The notes: a model not told the origin generated them from the letters alone. A stretch of 64,000 bases of DNA from Sepiola atlantica (GCA_963556195.1 OY744525.1:63405633-63469632); one strand, 5' to 3'. Counted from the first letter of the stretch, positions 31,301 through 42,610 are shown. A program made the numbers and translations.

Positions 31301-32814
31301 ATAAATAAGAAAGAAAGAAAACGTCCAAAACTGGAAAGTTCTAAAAATGAAAATAATGAAAGAAAAAATGTATCAATCGATAGCGAAAGAAAAAAAAGAA
31401 AAACAAAAGAAAACGTCTCATTATGCAAATAGAATGAAGGATTTCTTTCCAAATGTATTTAAGACTTGACAAAGGGAGGCAGATTTGCTATTTGCTTTCT
31501 TCCTTCCCCTAAACACATGCAATGGTTTCGTCTGGCTTTACTTATAACATTTGTGTGACGGGATGGATTTATATTTATTTATTTTCTTCCTCATCTGTTC
31601 TTTTTTATCAACGTGCAGGTTGAGGGGAATCATCCAACTGGTGGGCCCCATCCAGGTAACTGGCTAGCTGCACAAATGGAAATATCCATGAAGGTTTATT
31701 TGAAACAAAAAGTTTTATGGAAGACGCCTTTCCTTGCCCAACGCGTTTTCCTGAGAAACACTAAGTGTGTCATTAACCAAGGTCAACAGCCTCGGCCAAG
31801 TCAGTCAGTCAGCTTTTATGGCGACCGACCCCCACCAAGCATAAATTTACATCGAGCATCTGTATGCATTTCACTGAGATATACCTGACTAGAGCATACC
31901 TCACATACACCCTCTGAGTAAACTGCCAGTTGGTCCAGAACTGCTTATTGGGTATTCACAGCTAACCGCCATATCTGAAGACCATTCCCCTATCTGCCAC
32001 CTCGGTGGATGGGAGATAGTTGCTCCACACCATAAAAAATCTTAGACAGTGAAAAAGGGTAGGGTTGAGAGATAACAAAGGTTCCGATTGGTTGAGCAAG
32101 ATCATGGTTTAGGAGAGAGTGGCATTTTGAAATGGTCAGTAGTTGAGTTAAAACAGTTGGCAAGTAAAAGTGCATGAGTAGGTGGTGACGTCTAGTTGTA
32201 AAGATGGTCGTAGTTGTGATGTACCAGCCGCTGAGATGTTGTTTCTTTCTTATACATTCTCTTGGTGGCTGGAATAATGAGAGCAATTAGAAAGAACAAC
32301 AACTAACTCCATTACTTGCTCTGGGATTTGATTTACTTCTTGCAGTAATTGGCAGCAAACACATCAAGATGAACTGCATCATCCCCTTCCAACCCTCGTG
32401 GGGTAGAGGAGGGCTCAAAAACACGTCTGATCACTTCGATACATAATTTCCCAAAAGCAGAAAATCTCTAGCTTTTCTGCAACATACTTCCTCCCATGAC
32501 GTCATATCCTGTCACATAGTCCTAATTCTAAACTTTTAACTTCTAATGGATTTCCCTAGTTTTTACTCAATCTATCTCATAGAAAATACCGTTCTTAACA
32601 TTATGTTTGCATACCCAAAGTCCAATATCATTACAAGACGTTGGCATTAAATAACCAAAAAAGTGTTGATATGCCGTCGAACCAATAAATCAAACGAAAC
32701 CAATCCACCTAAATAGCAAAACAGTGTGTCAGCTACCATGTGGAGAGTCTAGATACAAGACAAAATCACCGCACCGATAGCCAACAATATTTGTATTCAC
32801 TGCTTTGACCAATA
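31301..32814. other. Unclassified, no supported gene
   Basis: A 91-codon open stretch (31613-31888) follows a pyrimidine tract and a CAG, a possible splice acceptor, but shows no domain. A SINE-tail motif GTTGATATGCCGTCG lies at 32666. Nothing else is recognised. Confidence 0.4.
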
Positions 32815-33125
32815 TTCGGACTACTATTCTGATTTTGGATGTTATTTTCACGTTTCCGTCGATCTAACCCCCGACCTTCTTCAGGTGCATCTTTTTGAAC
32901 TCGGAAATTGATACGGAATTTCGAACTGAACCCTTTATTTAATCAAAGGGAGTAGATTGTCCTCGTTCAATCAGCCAGATAGAAATGTTATGTAATTTTT
33001 ATTGTATTCTTAATTAGTATCGCCTGTAGTGAGGATTGAACCTTAACCCTTCAGAAGACTGTCACTTAGAACAACTAATTTTTATGTAACTCAACACCTT
33101 CGTCCGTTTGTGGACAATTCTAATA
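32815..33125 (-). mobile_element. tRNA-headed SINE with hammerhead-like body
   Basis: On the minus strand the head has AAGGTGTTGAGTTACAT and AAGGTTCAATCCTCAC (B-box-like). The body has AAATAAAGGGTTCAGTTCGA. A hammerhead-like block follows at 32900-32853: CTGAAGA, stem II with GTCG/CGAC, GAAACG. Stem I is poorly preserved. The same family is on the plus strand at 50245-50560. Confidence 0.6.
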
Positions 33126-33364
33126 TGAATTTTGGGAGCTTTAAACCCAATCTTGTTTTAGATGTGTAATATTACTACTTATTACTTCTTATTACTATCT
33201 ATTTATTGAATAAAGGAGTTGATGGTTCAATCCTTACTACAGGCAATAAATGTTTCAGTATTGACCAAAATAGTTAGCTCCAAAGTTTTGCGAAAAAATA
33301 TTTCAATAAGAAAGCATGAAAAAATCATGAAAGAAGGAAAAGAGAAAAGGCATTTGCGATAGAA

Positions 33365-33540
33365 AACAAAAATGAATATCCTTATCATTCAAATTGCGCG
33401 TTTAATTATGAAAATTCTATTTCAAAGTTAAAGAAGACAAACCAACGATAATCCTACTTCATAAATGAGACAAACCGACGAAAATGCTATTTAAAACTTA
33501 AACATGACACAGACCAATGAAAATGTAATTTCAAAAATAA
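33365..33540 (+). repeat. ~38-bp minisatellite, left part
   Basis: Diverged units of the type ACCAA(C/T)GAAAATGCTATT, TTCAAA, TTAA.CATGACA. The array resumes at 34075 beyond a LINE insertion. Confidence 0.7.
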
Positions 33541-34068
33541 GTATTGTTGCCACATCTGGGCTGGTGCATCATCCACTAGTCTCTCCCTCCTAGACAAGGT
33601 CCAAAAAAGAGTCGCCAACTTAATAGGTCCCTCACTGTCAACCAAGCTCCAGCCCCTATCCCATCGCCGCAATGTAGCATCCTTGTGCTTGTTTAACAAA
33701 AACCTTAATGGATTGTGCTCCGATGAACTGGTTACTCTGGTGCCCCCTCGACGTAAATTCACTAGACCAACTCGACAATCAGCTAAATCCCATACATTCA
33801 CTGTGGAGGTCCCCAGATGCCGGAGAGCCTTCTAGCTCAATATCTTCTTTTCTCGTGCTGCTGACCTCTGGAACTCCCTCCCTGCTCCCTGTTTCCTCGA
33901 CAGTACCGACATGAAGAGGTTTTAAACTAATGTAAACAGACATCTCGCTACACTGCTCTCTACTTGGGGGTGACACCCAAAACCTACACCAAAATTCTCA
34001 GTAACCCTTTATGTCTACAGTGGCGGCCTGCTTTGTTTAGGGGGAAATATGTTATAAAAAAAGAAAAA
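33540..34068 (+). pseudogene. LINE 3' end inserted in a minisatellite (family B)
   Basis: Encodes across frames the last part of ORF2: SLLDKVQKRVANLIGPSL-like DNA and a late AADLWNSLP-type segment. The 3' region is shared with 25545-25830 (inverted), ending GGGGGAAATATGTTATAAAA. It is severely 5'-truncated, as typical for LINE insertion, and splits the minisatellite. Confidence 0.85.
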
Positions 34069-34074
34069 TTATGG

Positions 34075-34580
34075 CATATAAACGAAAATGCTATTTTTCA
34101 AACTTAGGTGGGATATCTAACAAAATATTATTCAAAACTTCAGGATGACAGACCAATAAAAATTCTATTTCAAACTGGAATGTGATAGCTACCAGAATAT
34201 TATTTCAAAATTAAGCATTATAGATTAACAAAAATGCATGTGTCAGAATGTTAGTTAAAACTTGAGCATGACAGACCAAGGAAAAATATATTTCAGACTA
34301 ACATGTGACAGCTGAAAGAATATTTTCAAAAAGTTAAGCATGACAGACCAACAGACATGTTATTTCAAACTTAATCATGATATACCAACGAAAATTATAT
34401 TTTTAACTGAAGTGAGACAGCTGACAGAAGAATATTTCAAACTTCAACATGACAGACCAACGAATCTGCTGACATATAACTTCCTAAGATATGCATTCAT
34501 TCAATATGTGCAGTTAGCAATAAAAATGTTATTTAAAACTAAAATGTGACAGACCAATGAATATCCTATTTCAAGCATGT
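34075..34580 (+). repeat. ~38-bp minisatellite, right part
   Basis: Same unit as 33365-33540. Alternating variants (CATGACAGACCAA and GTGACAGCT..) suggest a two-unit higher order. Confidence 0.75.
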
Positions 34581-34621
34581 GTGACGGACATAGTTTCTCA
34601 TATGATGCTTTACTGCATCTA

Positions 34622-35152
34622 TAAGTGTGACTGAAATTCAAACCCTTAAGTGTGACTGAAATTCAAAACCTTTAGTGTGACTAAAATTTGAAAGCTACAG
34701 TGTGACTGAAATTAAAATCCTAAAGTGTGTCTCAAGTTCAAAACCTTAAGTGTGACTAAAATTTTAAAGCTGAAGTGTGACTGAAATTTAAAACCTAAAG
34801 TGTGACTGAGATTTAAAACCTTAAGTGTGACTGAAATTCAAAACCTTTAGTGTGACTAAAATTTGAAACTGAAGTGTGACTCAAATTTAAAACCTAAAGT
34901 GTGACTGAAATTCAAAACCTTAAGTGTGTCTCAAGTTCAAAAGCTTAAGTGTGACTAAAATTTGAAAGCTGAAGTGTAACTGAAATTTAAAATTAAGTGT
35001 GACTGAAATTCAAAACCTTAAGTGTGACTGAGATTTAAAACCTTAAGTGTGACTGAAATTCAAAAGCTTGTGTGTGACTGAAATTCAAAAGTTTAAATGT
35101 GACTGAAATTTTAAAGCTGAAGAGTTACTTAAATTCAAAACCTTAAGTGTGA
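34622..35152 (+). repeat. 25-bp minisatellite
   Basis: About 21 units of AAGTGTGACTGAAATTCAAA plus ACCTT, with positions 34625, 34650 and 34675 marking the period. Confidence 0.9.
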
Positions 35153-35459
35153 CTGACCAAACGCTCAACTGACCTACCGAGGTATAGACTGACAGCCAGA
35201 GCCTCATATAGTAATGTGTGGACTCATCTAAAAATGCTTCTCTCCTTTCCACTGCAGTTTCAATCTGCGGTACTGAATCGCAGCAAAGTCATGTACTTTG
35301 CACAAAGGTTGAGTGATGTTATAATCCTATCATGGGAAAATCCTTTGAAAAAACTTCTTTTTCTTTTTGTTTTTCAATAAAACAACAAAAAGAACCAGGT
35401 TCTTTATTTTATTCTCCACCCAAATATTAAGCATTCAGGATCGAGCGGGAGGTTAGTAC
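35153..35459. other. Unclassified sequence
   Basis: No gene or repeat recognised. Confidence 0.4.
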
Positions 35460-35736
35460 GTGCTTCGCGGCATTTTTAACGCACATTATGCTGAACACGG
35501 CAGCGACAGCAAGAGACAAAGTGCAACAAAAAGTAGAACAATGCCGATGAAGATGACGATGCTGGTGATGCTGGCGAGTGTTGCTTTAGTGTCATATCCC
35601 TAACATTAGAAATTATTCGCAGGCCCGCCTCTTCCTCTCTGATTAAATACGAGACGGACTTTCTTTTCCTTTCTTCGAATAAGGCATCGCCAGGCGCATG
35701 CAACTTGCATAATATTAGATGCGAATCAAAAAACAA
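35460..35736 (-). other. GC-richer segment with 86-codon open frame
   Basis: Base composition is distinctly less AT-rich than its surroundings. The minus-strand frame ends with a serine-rich stretch (SPASPASSSSSALF) and CCRCRVQ. No domain is recognised. It could be an exon or an unrelated GC patch. Confidence 0.2.
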
Positions 35737-35779
35737 AATAAAAAGATGAAGATTCTTTTAACCAGAATTTCATGAATTG

Positions 35780-36165
35780 AAAAGTAGGGAATGATCTCGC
35801 TCAAGTAGATGGGACGATACTGGTGCTCTATCTTGTATTTTTATATTTTTAGAGAAGAAAAAATATTTTGTTTTGTGCGAACGTGTGATATTTTAGGATC
35901 GGATCTTGTTAATATTCAATGAATTCTCAGAAATTGTCCTTGTCAGCCATGGCATTTTAAAAAAAAACTTTTTTTTTGTTTTATTTGTTATTGTTGTTTT
36001 TTTTTGTTGTTTTATTCATATTATTTTGCTTTTTAACCATAATGCATCGGAATTATTGGAAAGCAACCCTAAACCTAAAGAAAGCTCAAAAGCAAGATAG
36101 GGAAAAAAAACACATGCGACAGAAACGACGACCCAATATTGCAAAGAGAAATAAATTCTAAAGAC
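35780..36165 (+). repeat. Dispersed repeat copy 1
   Basis: Shares GATATTTTAGGATCG, AATATTCAATGAATTCTCAG, AAATT.TCCTT and later GACCCAATATT with 40195-40490, same orientation. Confidence 0.65.
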
Positions 36166-36169
36166 TAAA

Positions 36170-36415
36170 TTTCATGCATATATATGTATCGAATCAAAAA
36201 AGGATCAAGCTCTCTAGGCAGTCGGTAGTGCGAATGTAAAAACAAACACAGCATTATAATTTCCTTTACTTCATAGTAAACATAATAGCATAAGGTTAGG
36301 AAGTGCAGACTGTGGAGTAAATGGTTTGGTTTCGAATCTGAGTTTAAGACACCCACCATGTCTAGATACACCGAAAAGTCATTATACAACGAAACAGCTG
36401 CCTGTGGATGACTAT
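36170..36415 (+). mobile_element. HHR-SINE relic
   Basis: The head contains TTTGGTTTCGAATCTGAG (B-box-like). The ribozyme region has CCGAAAAGTCA in place of the CTGATGA block, then ACGAAACAGCTGCCTGTGG. GAAAC and stem III survive; the CUGANGA core does not. It ends in ATATATAT. Confidence 0.5.
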
Positions 36416-36419
36416 ATAT

Positions 36420-37204
36420 ATTTGTAGATATGCAGTCAGCAGTGTATGGTAAGTATTATTTTCTTGCCTCATGTTCTTCAGATCATGTGATCATCTCCTA
36501 CATGAATGCCGTATGCATTTTGGAAGATGTTATTATTGTAACGGCATCCATTTTTAAGCAGTTGATTCATAGTTTGTTTTTGATAAGCTATTCTTCACCT
36601 TGATTGATTTTATTTATTTATTTATTTTGCATGTTATGTATTTGTTTATTTTATTAGTCATTCATTTATTGGATTGAGCAGAACACCAGGAGGAAGATGT
36701 GAGAGGACGAATTGTGTGTGATACCCAAAGCAGCTTATACCAGCCTGTTACATTAACTGCCTTCTTGCCCTATTTACCCGATTAGCAGGGGGGGGGGGTC
36801 ATCATTCACTTTAAGTTTTTGTAAAAGTTTGATTTTTGGTACCATTTTGAATCTTAGGGCCTAAGTAACAATTTTGGCCCAAGTGGACAAAGATCACATG
36901 GAGTTTTCATACATTCCCGCCATTTTCCAAGATGGCCACCATCAAAATCTAATAATGTCAATATCTCGGAAACTATTCAACCTAGAAACATAAATTTGGT
37001 GTCTATACCTAGGTTTTCATTGTCAAGGAATCAGATGAAAACATTTTTCACTACATCAGAGCATTTATTTCTCCCCAAATCGTAAAATTCAAGCTATACT
37101 TCCCAAACCACTAAACCTTCTAAATGGGTAGACATATGGTGACAAAGTTTTTTAATACTACTAGCAGATATATTCTTTCTCTGATCGCATATTTTTGTTA
37201 GCCT
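36420..37204. other. Unclassified; contains a YY1-like motif
   Basis: A 10-base G-run lies near 36790. CCAAGATGGCCACCATC at about 36940 matches the YY1 consensus AAGATGGC. Nothing coding is recognised. Confidence 0.4.
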
Positions 37205-37370
37205 AGGAGGATGGTATCATGACGACTGAACAGATACTACACTACCCCCCTGATTGATTGGTTGTTTGGTTGCTTTGTTTTACAGCATATCAACCTTGTT
37301 CGGGTTATTTAATGCCGAATCCGGTCAATTTAGTAAATGTTTTTATGCTTCAAGTTCTTTATATCTTCAA
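37205..37370 (-). mobile_element. SINE tail followed by U2-like fragment
   Basis: On the minus strand GGATTCGGCATTAAATAACC then AAGGTTGATATGCTGTAAAA forms a SINE tail. It is followed by CAATCAATCA and then AGTGTAGTATCTGTTCAGTC (plus 37224-37243), the same U2 block as in the U2-headed SINEs. Confidence 0.55.
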
Positions 37371-37629
37371 ATATTTATTCATTGTGTTTGATTTGGATGT
37401 TTTGTAGAGGAAAAATGTATTTGTTTTTAGCTTTGCAGAACATAATTGGGCTCTGCAAAGGCAAAGGAAAAAAGCAGTAACATCAATGTTTGGTGCATTT
37501 TCAGTCAGGCAGCCAGTATCTTCAGACATTGTAGCATTAGCCCCTGATTGAGCATTGAGATTACGTGAACAATTCAGAGAGGGGGGTACTGGCCTGACAA
37601 GAAGAGAAAAAAAGCGAATACTAATTAAG

Positions 37630-37700
37630 CATTAGTTTTCTTTCTTTCTCTCTCTCTCTCTCTCTCTCTCCCTCGCTCTCTCTCCCTCGCTCTCTCTCAT
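37630..37700. repeat. (CT)n microsatellite
   Basis: CT units with CTCG interruptions. Confidence 0.9.
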
Positions 37701-37942
37701 TTCCTCCTCGTTCTGTTATCCAGCAGTGTCTTTTTTACCTAGCCTGATTTGACAAGGTCAAATTATTTTTTAATAGACTTTTTAGTACTTTACGCTATTA
37801 CATATTTGATTTCAATAAATAATCGATTAATAGTAGGGAATAAAGCAATATTAATGTGTAAGTCACGCAGTTGTGTGAAATGCGTCATAACATTTTATAG
37901 AGATTATTCTTTTTAATACTTCACTCTTTAATTAAGAGTAAA

Positions 37943-37946
<4 letters not shown>

Positions 37947-37986
<40 letters not shown>

Positions 37987-38159
37987 TCAGGCTATATTGA
38001 AAAGAAATCAAGAAAGTATCGTCATTTGACCTCATTCAGAACGCTGACGATTCCACTGGACATAGAATTCTTTTTTTAAATGTAAAAAGTCAGCCCATCT
38101 GGATGAAACCGCGGTACGTTTCCGAAATATGTAACATATAGTTTTCAAATTATCATTCA

Positions 38160-38200
<41 letters not shown>

Positions 38201-38401
38201 TCAGGCTATATTGAAAAAAAATCAAGAAAGTATCGTCATTTGACCTCATTCAGAACGCTGACGATTCCACTGGACATAGAATTCTTTTTTTAAATGTAAA
38301 AAGTCAGCCCATCTGGATGAAACCGCGGTACGTTTCCGAAATATGTAACATATAGTTTTCAAATTATCATTCATTCATATATATATATATATATATATAT
38401 G
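37947..38401 (+). repeat. 214-bp AT-flanked tandem duplication
   Basis: Two near-identical ~178-bp units (37984-38160 and 38198-38376), both bounded by (AT)n, repeat with a 214-bp period. Each holds GTGTCAGGCTATATTGAAAA and a hammerhead-like relic (CTGGATGA, GAAAC/GTTTC stem, CGAAATATGTA) at ~38099 and ~38313. Confidence 0.85.
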
Positions 38402-38575
38402 TGTTCTTAATTTTATACGTACATAAAAGTAATCCATGGACACATGTTTCTTGCTCACAGCCGTCATCAGCATGGCTAACTTAGACAAGTATCGAACCTT
38501 CGATGTTGATTTCAATAGTCTGGCTTTTACCCCTAGGCTATGACGTTTTGCCTGGAAATATGTACGATTTCTAAT
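38402..38575 (-). mobile_element. tRNA-headed HHR-SINE, ribozyme core intact
   Basis: On the minus strand the head includes CGAAGGTTCGATACTTG (B-box). The hammerhead at 38477-38432 has CCATG, CTGATGA, stem II GCT-GTG-AGC, GAAA, ACA-TG-TGT, C17, CATGG. It ends TTATGTACGTATAAAATTAA then (AT)n at 38380-38401. Among the family copies in the window it is the fullest with an undamaged core. Confidence 0.8.
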
Positions 38576-38614
38576 TGAATGTCTATTTTCTTATATCTCC
38601 TACAGTGGTCAACT

Positions 38615-38746
38615 TTATTTTTTTAAAGGAGCTTTCAGAATAATATTCATGAATAAATATTAAATTATACTTACCTACAGATGACGTCGTTTCGAGCTTA
38701 TGCTCTCATCAGTGTAGGAGGGTGATAATTTCAGACGGTCACGCAC

Positions 38747-38750
<4 letters not shown>
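38615..38750 (-). mobile_element. Solo retrozyme-type hammerhead
   Basis: The 45-nt minus-strand motif (38718-38674) has CCTACA, CTGATGA, a perfect GAGC-ATAA-GCTC stem II, GAAA, stem III ACGA-CG-TCAT (one C:A mismatch), C17 and TGTAGG. Upstream GACCGTCTGAAATTATCA matches the flank of the 17918-18345 element. Only one terminal repeat is present. Confidence 0.75.
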
Positions 38751-38779
<29 letters not shown>

Positions 38780-38781
<2 letters not shown>

Positions 38782-38990
38782 ATAATTTCATGTATTCAGA
38801 TAAAATGTTATAAGGAAATATGATATATTATGCATCAATTTTCAGTATTTACTTCAACAGTGCTCAATATGTGAGTAGAGCTAGTTAGTAAGTTATTAAA
38901 ATATATTCATGGCAATTAAGCTACACAGAGGCGTCCGCGTTTTATCTCCGCATGGAATCGTCATGCTAAAATGCATGGAATTCGTGTTAC
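38780..38990 (+). repeat. Dispersed repeat related to 17605-17830
   Basis: Shares 'cagtatttacttcaa', CAATATGTGAGTAGAGCTAG and ATGGCAATTAAGCTACACAG with 17605-17830. The inverted copy lies near 39725-39800. Confidence 0.6.
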
Positions 38991-39019
38991 TGGATGTTTT
39001 TATATATACACATGGTGTT

Positions 39020-39170
39020 TAGTCAAGCTAGCTAACCAATCAGATTCATTGTTATTCCTTTCTACGAGCTAATGTTTTCATTAGCCAATGGCAGAGCTTC
39101 TCTCAAACAAAGATTCGGCTGACTTTTACTTCTTCTTATTTTGTTCTGTTTTATATAGGTGTGAGGCACC
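39020..39170 (+). promoter_or_regulatory. Promoter-like segment (two CCAAT boxes, TATA)
   Basis: GCTAACCAATCAGATTC (about 39028) and AGCCAATGGCAG (39083) precede TTTTATATAGGTGTG (39149). The order and spacing resemble a Pol II promoter. No gene follows, so an LTR or decayed element is as likely. Confidence 0.25.
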
Positions 39171-39389
39171 CTTTTGTGAATGTGTTAAATTAATAAGTGA
39201 CCTTATTTTAACAAGTGCATGCTTGGACTAGTTTTCCTATTTTAGGTGTTTGTTTAGGTTAGTTTTTATTTTATTATTTTATTTTATTTTTCTTATGTAT
39301 TGTTCTCCTCAAGTAAAGTTTATTCTGTGTATACAATTGTTTGCTATTTCACTTCTACAGTTTAATAGGTTTTGGGGGGTCTTTAAATT

Positions 39390-39705
39390 TAGAATTTCAA
39401 ATTTCTCATTCAGACATAGTCGACACGGGTCGGCTTAAATTTCTGCATATACTGGCCTGTTGTACTATTTTCCCCTCAATTATTGACAAGCGTCCACTTT
39501 ATTTGAGCAATGGGTTGCTAGTGCTGTTTTTATATAATGAAATAAAATAGAATAAAAATAGAATAAAAACAGCACTAGCGACCTATTGCTGGGAGCTCAA
39601 AGAAAGTGGACACTCGCCAATAATCGAGTGGAAAATAATATAACAGGCCAGTACATGTATAAATTTAGATGACCCGTGTAGATGTCTGAATGAGAAAACA
39701 CCCTA
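39390..39705. repeat. ~145-bp imperfect inverted repeat
   Basis: The left arm (39390-39533: TTCTCATTCAGACAT, ACTGGCCTGTTGTACTATTT, GCTAGTGCTGTTTTTAT) pairs with the right arm (39565-39705) around a ~30-bp A-rich centre. A transcript would make a long hairpin. Confidence 0.8.
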
Positions 39706-39781
39706 TAACATGAATTCCATACGGGGATGAAATGCAGAAGCCCCTGTGTTGCTTAATTGCCATAAATATATTTTCATAACT

Positions 39782-39815
<34 letters not shown>

Positions 39816-40194
39816 GTCCTATCACAAAAAGTTAACGAGTGAAAAACTGTCGGGCGAATTCATTTCAAGTATGTAGGGGAATTGAGAAAGCAAATAGCAA
39901 GTCGGACAACGCCGCGCCTTCAATCTATTTCTATAATGTGACATTTGCTTTCGTTTATTTCTTTGCTTTCTATGCCGATTTACACGTTTTTCTTTCCGCT
40001 TTTCTTTTTAAGCTTTCCTGTTTAGGATGTTTTCTTTGTCTATTATACCTTTTTTAACCTCACCGATCTATATGGTTTTTTATATAAATATAAATATTAG
40101 TGTGAACACTGGCGATGAATTCATTTTGTTTTCGGCAATTTTAACGGCGAGTGTACACTCTTATATATCTTTTGTCCGTAAATGTATGAATCAA
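39706..40194. other. Unclassified sequence
   Basis: Includes a short inverted dispersed-repeat match and (AT)n at 39785-39813. A 72-codon stretch at 39839 has no recognisable motif. Confidence 0.4.
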
Positions 40195-40490
40195 CGAGTA
40201 TAGAATGATCTTGTTGAAATAGAGGAAGAATGTTGATTTATCTTTCACTTTTATATTTTGGGATCAGAAAAGAAACTTCTTTTTTGTGATATTTTAGGAT
40301 CGATTCTAGTTTAATATTCAATGAATCCTCAGAAATTCTCCTTATCGGTTTTTGATTATTTTTTGCATTATTTATTTTTAATCTCATTCTGTTTTTACCC
40401 ACAAAACATCAGAGGTAATGGGAAACAATTCTTAATCCAGACAGATAAAAGGGGCCTGAAATGATGGCCCAATATTCAAAAGAAAAATCC
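40195..40490 (+). repeat. Dispersed repeat copy 2
   Basis: See shared blocks with 35780-36165. This copy lacks the long T-run of the other. Confidence 0.65.
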
Positions 40491-40986
40491 ATACACACAC
40501 ACACACATATATATATATGTATATATATAATAAATGTATTAAGAAGGCTGGGGGCAATGAAGAGGGTCGAGTTGATGAGAAGCTGGAAAGAACAAAAATA
40601 ATCAATCGGAGGACATACTATTTATTTTTCTTTACAATCTTACATAAAAACAAGTGTGACGTCAGCTGTGTGTGCTGTCCAGATGATGATTAAGAATCAT
40701 TTGATATTTTGGGGAAATTTTCCCTTTGTCAAAAATGGACACAAAAGAAAAGTCCGACTGTGTAGAATTCGCCAAAATGGATCCCAGAGAGTAGGGCTGA
40801 AACAAACCAGTCCCGCAGAAAATAATAAATTTACTTTTTGGAAAACCCACAAGTAATAATATTTCTGCAACCAGAGGGTGCAGTAATATTCTTCTAAATG
40901 TTGGTAAATTTAGTTAGAGTTTACAAGTTGTATGGTGAGTCGGCAGGAAAGTGTAGTGGTAGTAAAACCAATGTAGCTATTAGCTA

Positions 40987-41021
<35 letters not shown>

Positions 41022-41540
41022 GAGTTACATTCTCTCAAAATGCATTTGAACTCACAAATAACATTGGTTCTTTCTAATGTTTTATCGGTTGGAGAGGAGT
41101 TGTTTGTTAGTACAAGATTTTGGGTCTTAAATTTCTTGTTGTAAATAAGTAGTCTACTTTTATTATTATTGTCAATTTGAGATATATACCGATGTACAAT
41201 ATATTTGTATGGCTTTTACTTATGATCTGAAGTTTGGTTGTATCTGATTGAAATAGTATAGGTTAATATAGTTTGAGTTATAATGCTGGATATTATAATT
41301 ATTTGTAGTAGTTTCGAATCACTAATTTGTTTTGTTCAGTAACAGTATGATTAGGAAATTTGTTATTAATAAGGACTTGTTTTATATTTTTTATTGAATG
41401 AATAGCGTTTTTTTGTGGAGGGGATTAGTTTTGCACTGTTTAACACAAAAAATATTATTAGAAAACATGAAAAAATAAAAAAGGTATAATCAAGGGAGAA
41501 TTCTGTTCGCTTAAATTAAAGAATTCTGCCTAAATACACA
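40491..41540. other. AT-rich with (TTA)n
   Basis: (TTA)n at 40988-41022; no gene recognised. Confidence 0.5.
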
Positions 41541-41581
<41 letters not shown>

Positions 41582-41626
41582 ATACATATATATATATATA
41601 TATATATATATGTATTCATATATATA
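41541..41626. repeat. (AT)n microsatellite, interrupted
   Basis: AT units with GT and AATAC interruptions. Confidence 0.9.
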
Positions 41627-41759
41627 TTCCCTTTTAAATAGACTTAACTCTTAAAAGATACTTGAAAATATGCAATCAAAACATAAAAGCACATATATAG
41701 AGAAATAATGAAAAAATTAAAAATTTAAATTTTCCTATGTGAAGAAAGTAAATCATTTA

Positions 41760-42610
41760 TTTATTTTCTATTTTTTAATGAAAATCGCTCCAGACAAGGC
41801 ATGAAGCCACTTGATGTAAGGAGCTAACAAGAACAAAAGATGATTATCGCAAAAACACGAGATGCTTATTGACCTTAGTCTTGAAAAGATCAAGGCTATA
41901 GGTAGGAGGAAAACAGTCAACAGGAAGAGAGTTCCACAAGCCTGCAGTTCTTGGAAAGAAGCTACTGGAATAGGAAGCTGTATTACAGTGAGGTATTAAA
42001 ATAGCGAATTGATGAAGATTACTAGACCAACAAGTCAAACGAGCTGGAACAAAGTAAGCAGGGAATAGATCAGACAATCCTGAAGAACACATGCTATAAT
42101 AGTATATATAGAAAAGACTGAGACTAACAGAATCATGTCTGTGAGAGAGAGGACGCAGAGAAAAAGGAAAGGGTTGGGCCAATCAAATTACAGATACGTT
42201 TCTGAATCTTATCAAGAACCCTCAAATGTGACATAGGTTTGCTAGCCCAAATATAACAACAGTACTCCATACATAGTCTGACAGTAGATTTGTAGAGATA
42301 AAGAATAGACTCAGGTATGAGAAAGTGTTTGGAGCGATAGAGAAGAACCTCGATTTTACGAGAAGCAGAAAGAGCAATGGATCTAATGTATGAACTTCAA
42401 AAAAGATTTAATGAGAAAGAAAGACCAAGAAGTTTCAGAATCGATCTCTCCTCAAGAAGAGAGCAATTCATGAGAATCTCAGGAAGAAAAGGAACACGCA
42501 ACCCAGGTCAAGTTTTAAATCAGCTACATATTTCAACTGATCCCAGGGAGATGGACGAAAAGCAAAACCAGAATAGAGAGTGGTATCATCAGCAGAGATG
42601 TTAATCTTCT
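41760..42610 (-). pseudogene. LINE C-terminal region (family E)
   Basis: The minus frame 42182-41844 reads PFPFSLRPLSHRHDSVSLSL, FYIYYYSMCSSGLSDLFPAY, SSSFFPRTAGLWNSLPVDCF and LFKTKVNKHLVFLR. Upstream DNA encodes a VRLCMEYCCYIWASKPMSHL-like stretch and KIQKRICNLIG. This is the post-RT tail of an APE-type LINE (RHD..SL.L.YRYY; FF.RTA.LWN.LP). Related to but distinct from family B. The 3' end equals the relic at 23255. Confidence 0.8.

Noticed and set aside
31613..31888. Host exon after a pyrimidine tract and CAG
   Set aside because: One splice-like site and a 91-codon frame without domain or conservation evidence are not enough.
34622..35152. CRISPR array (25-bp repeats)
   Set aside because: Repeats are directly contiguous with diverged units and no unique spacers, in a eukaryotic context.
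36460..36530. Hammerhead at the CTGAAGA-type motif near 36475 (minus)
   Set aside because: No GAAA box or pairing flanks at suitable spacing.
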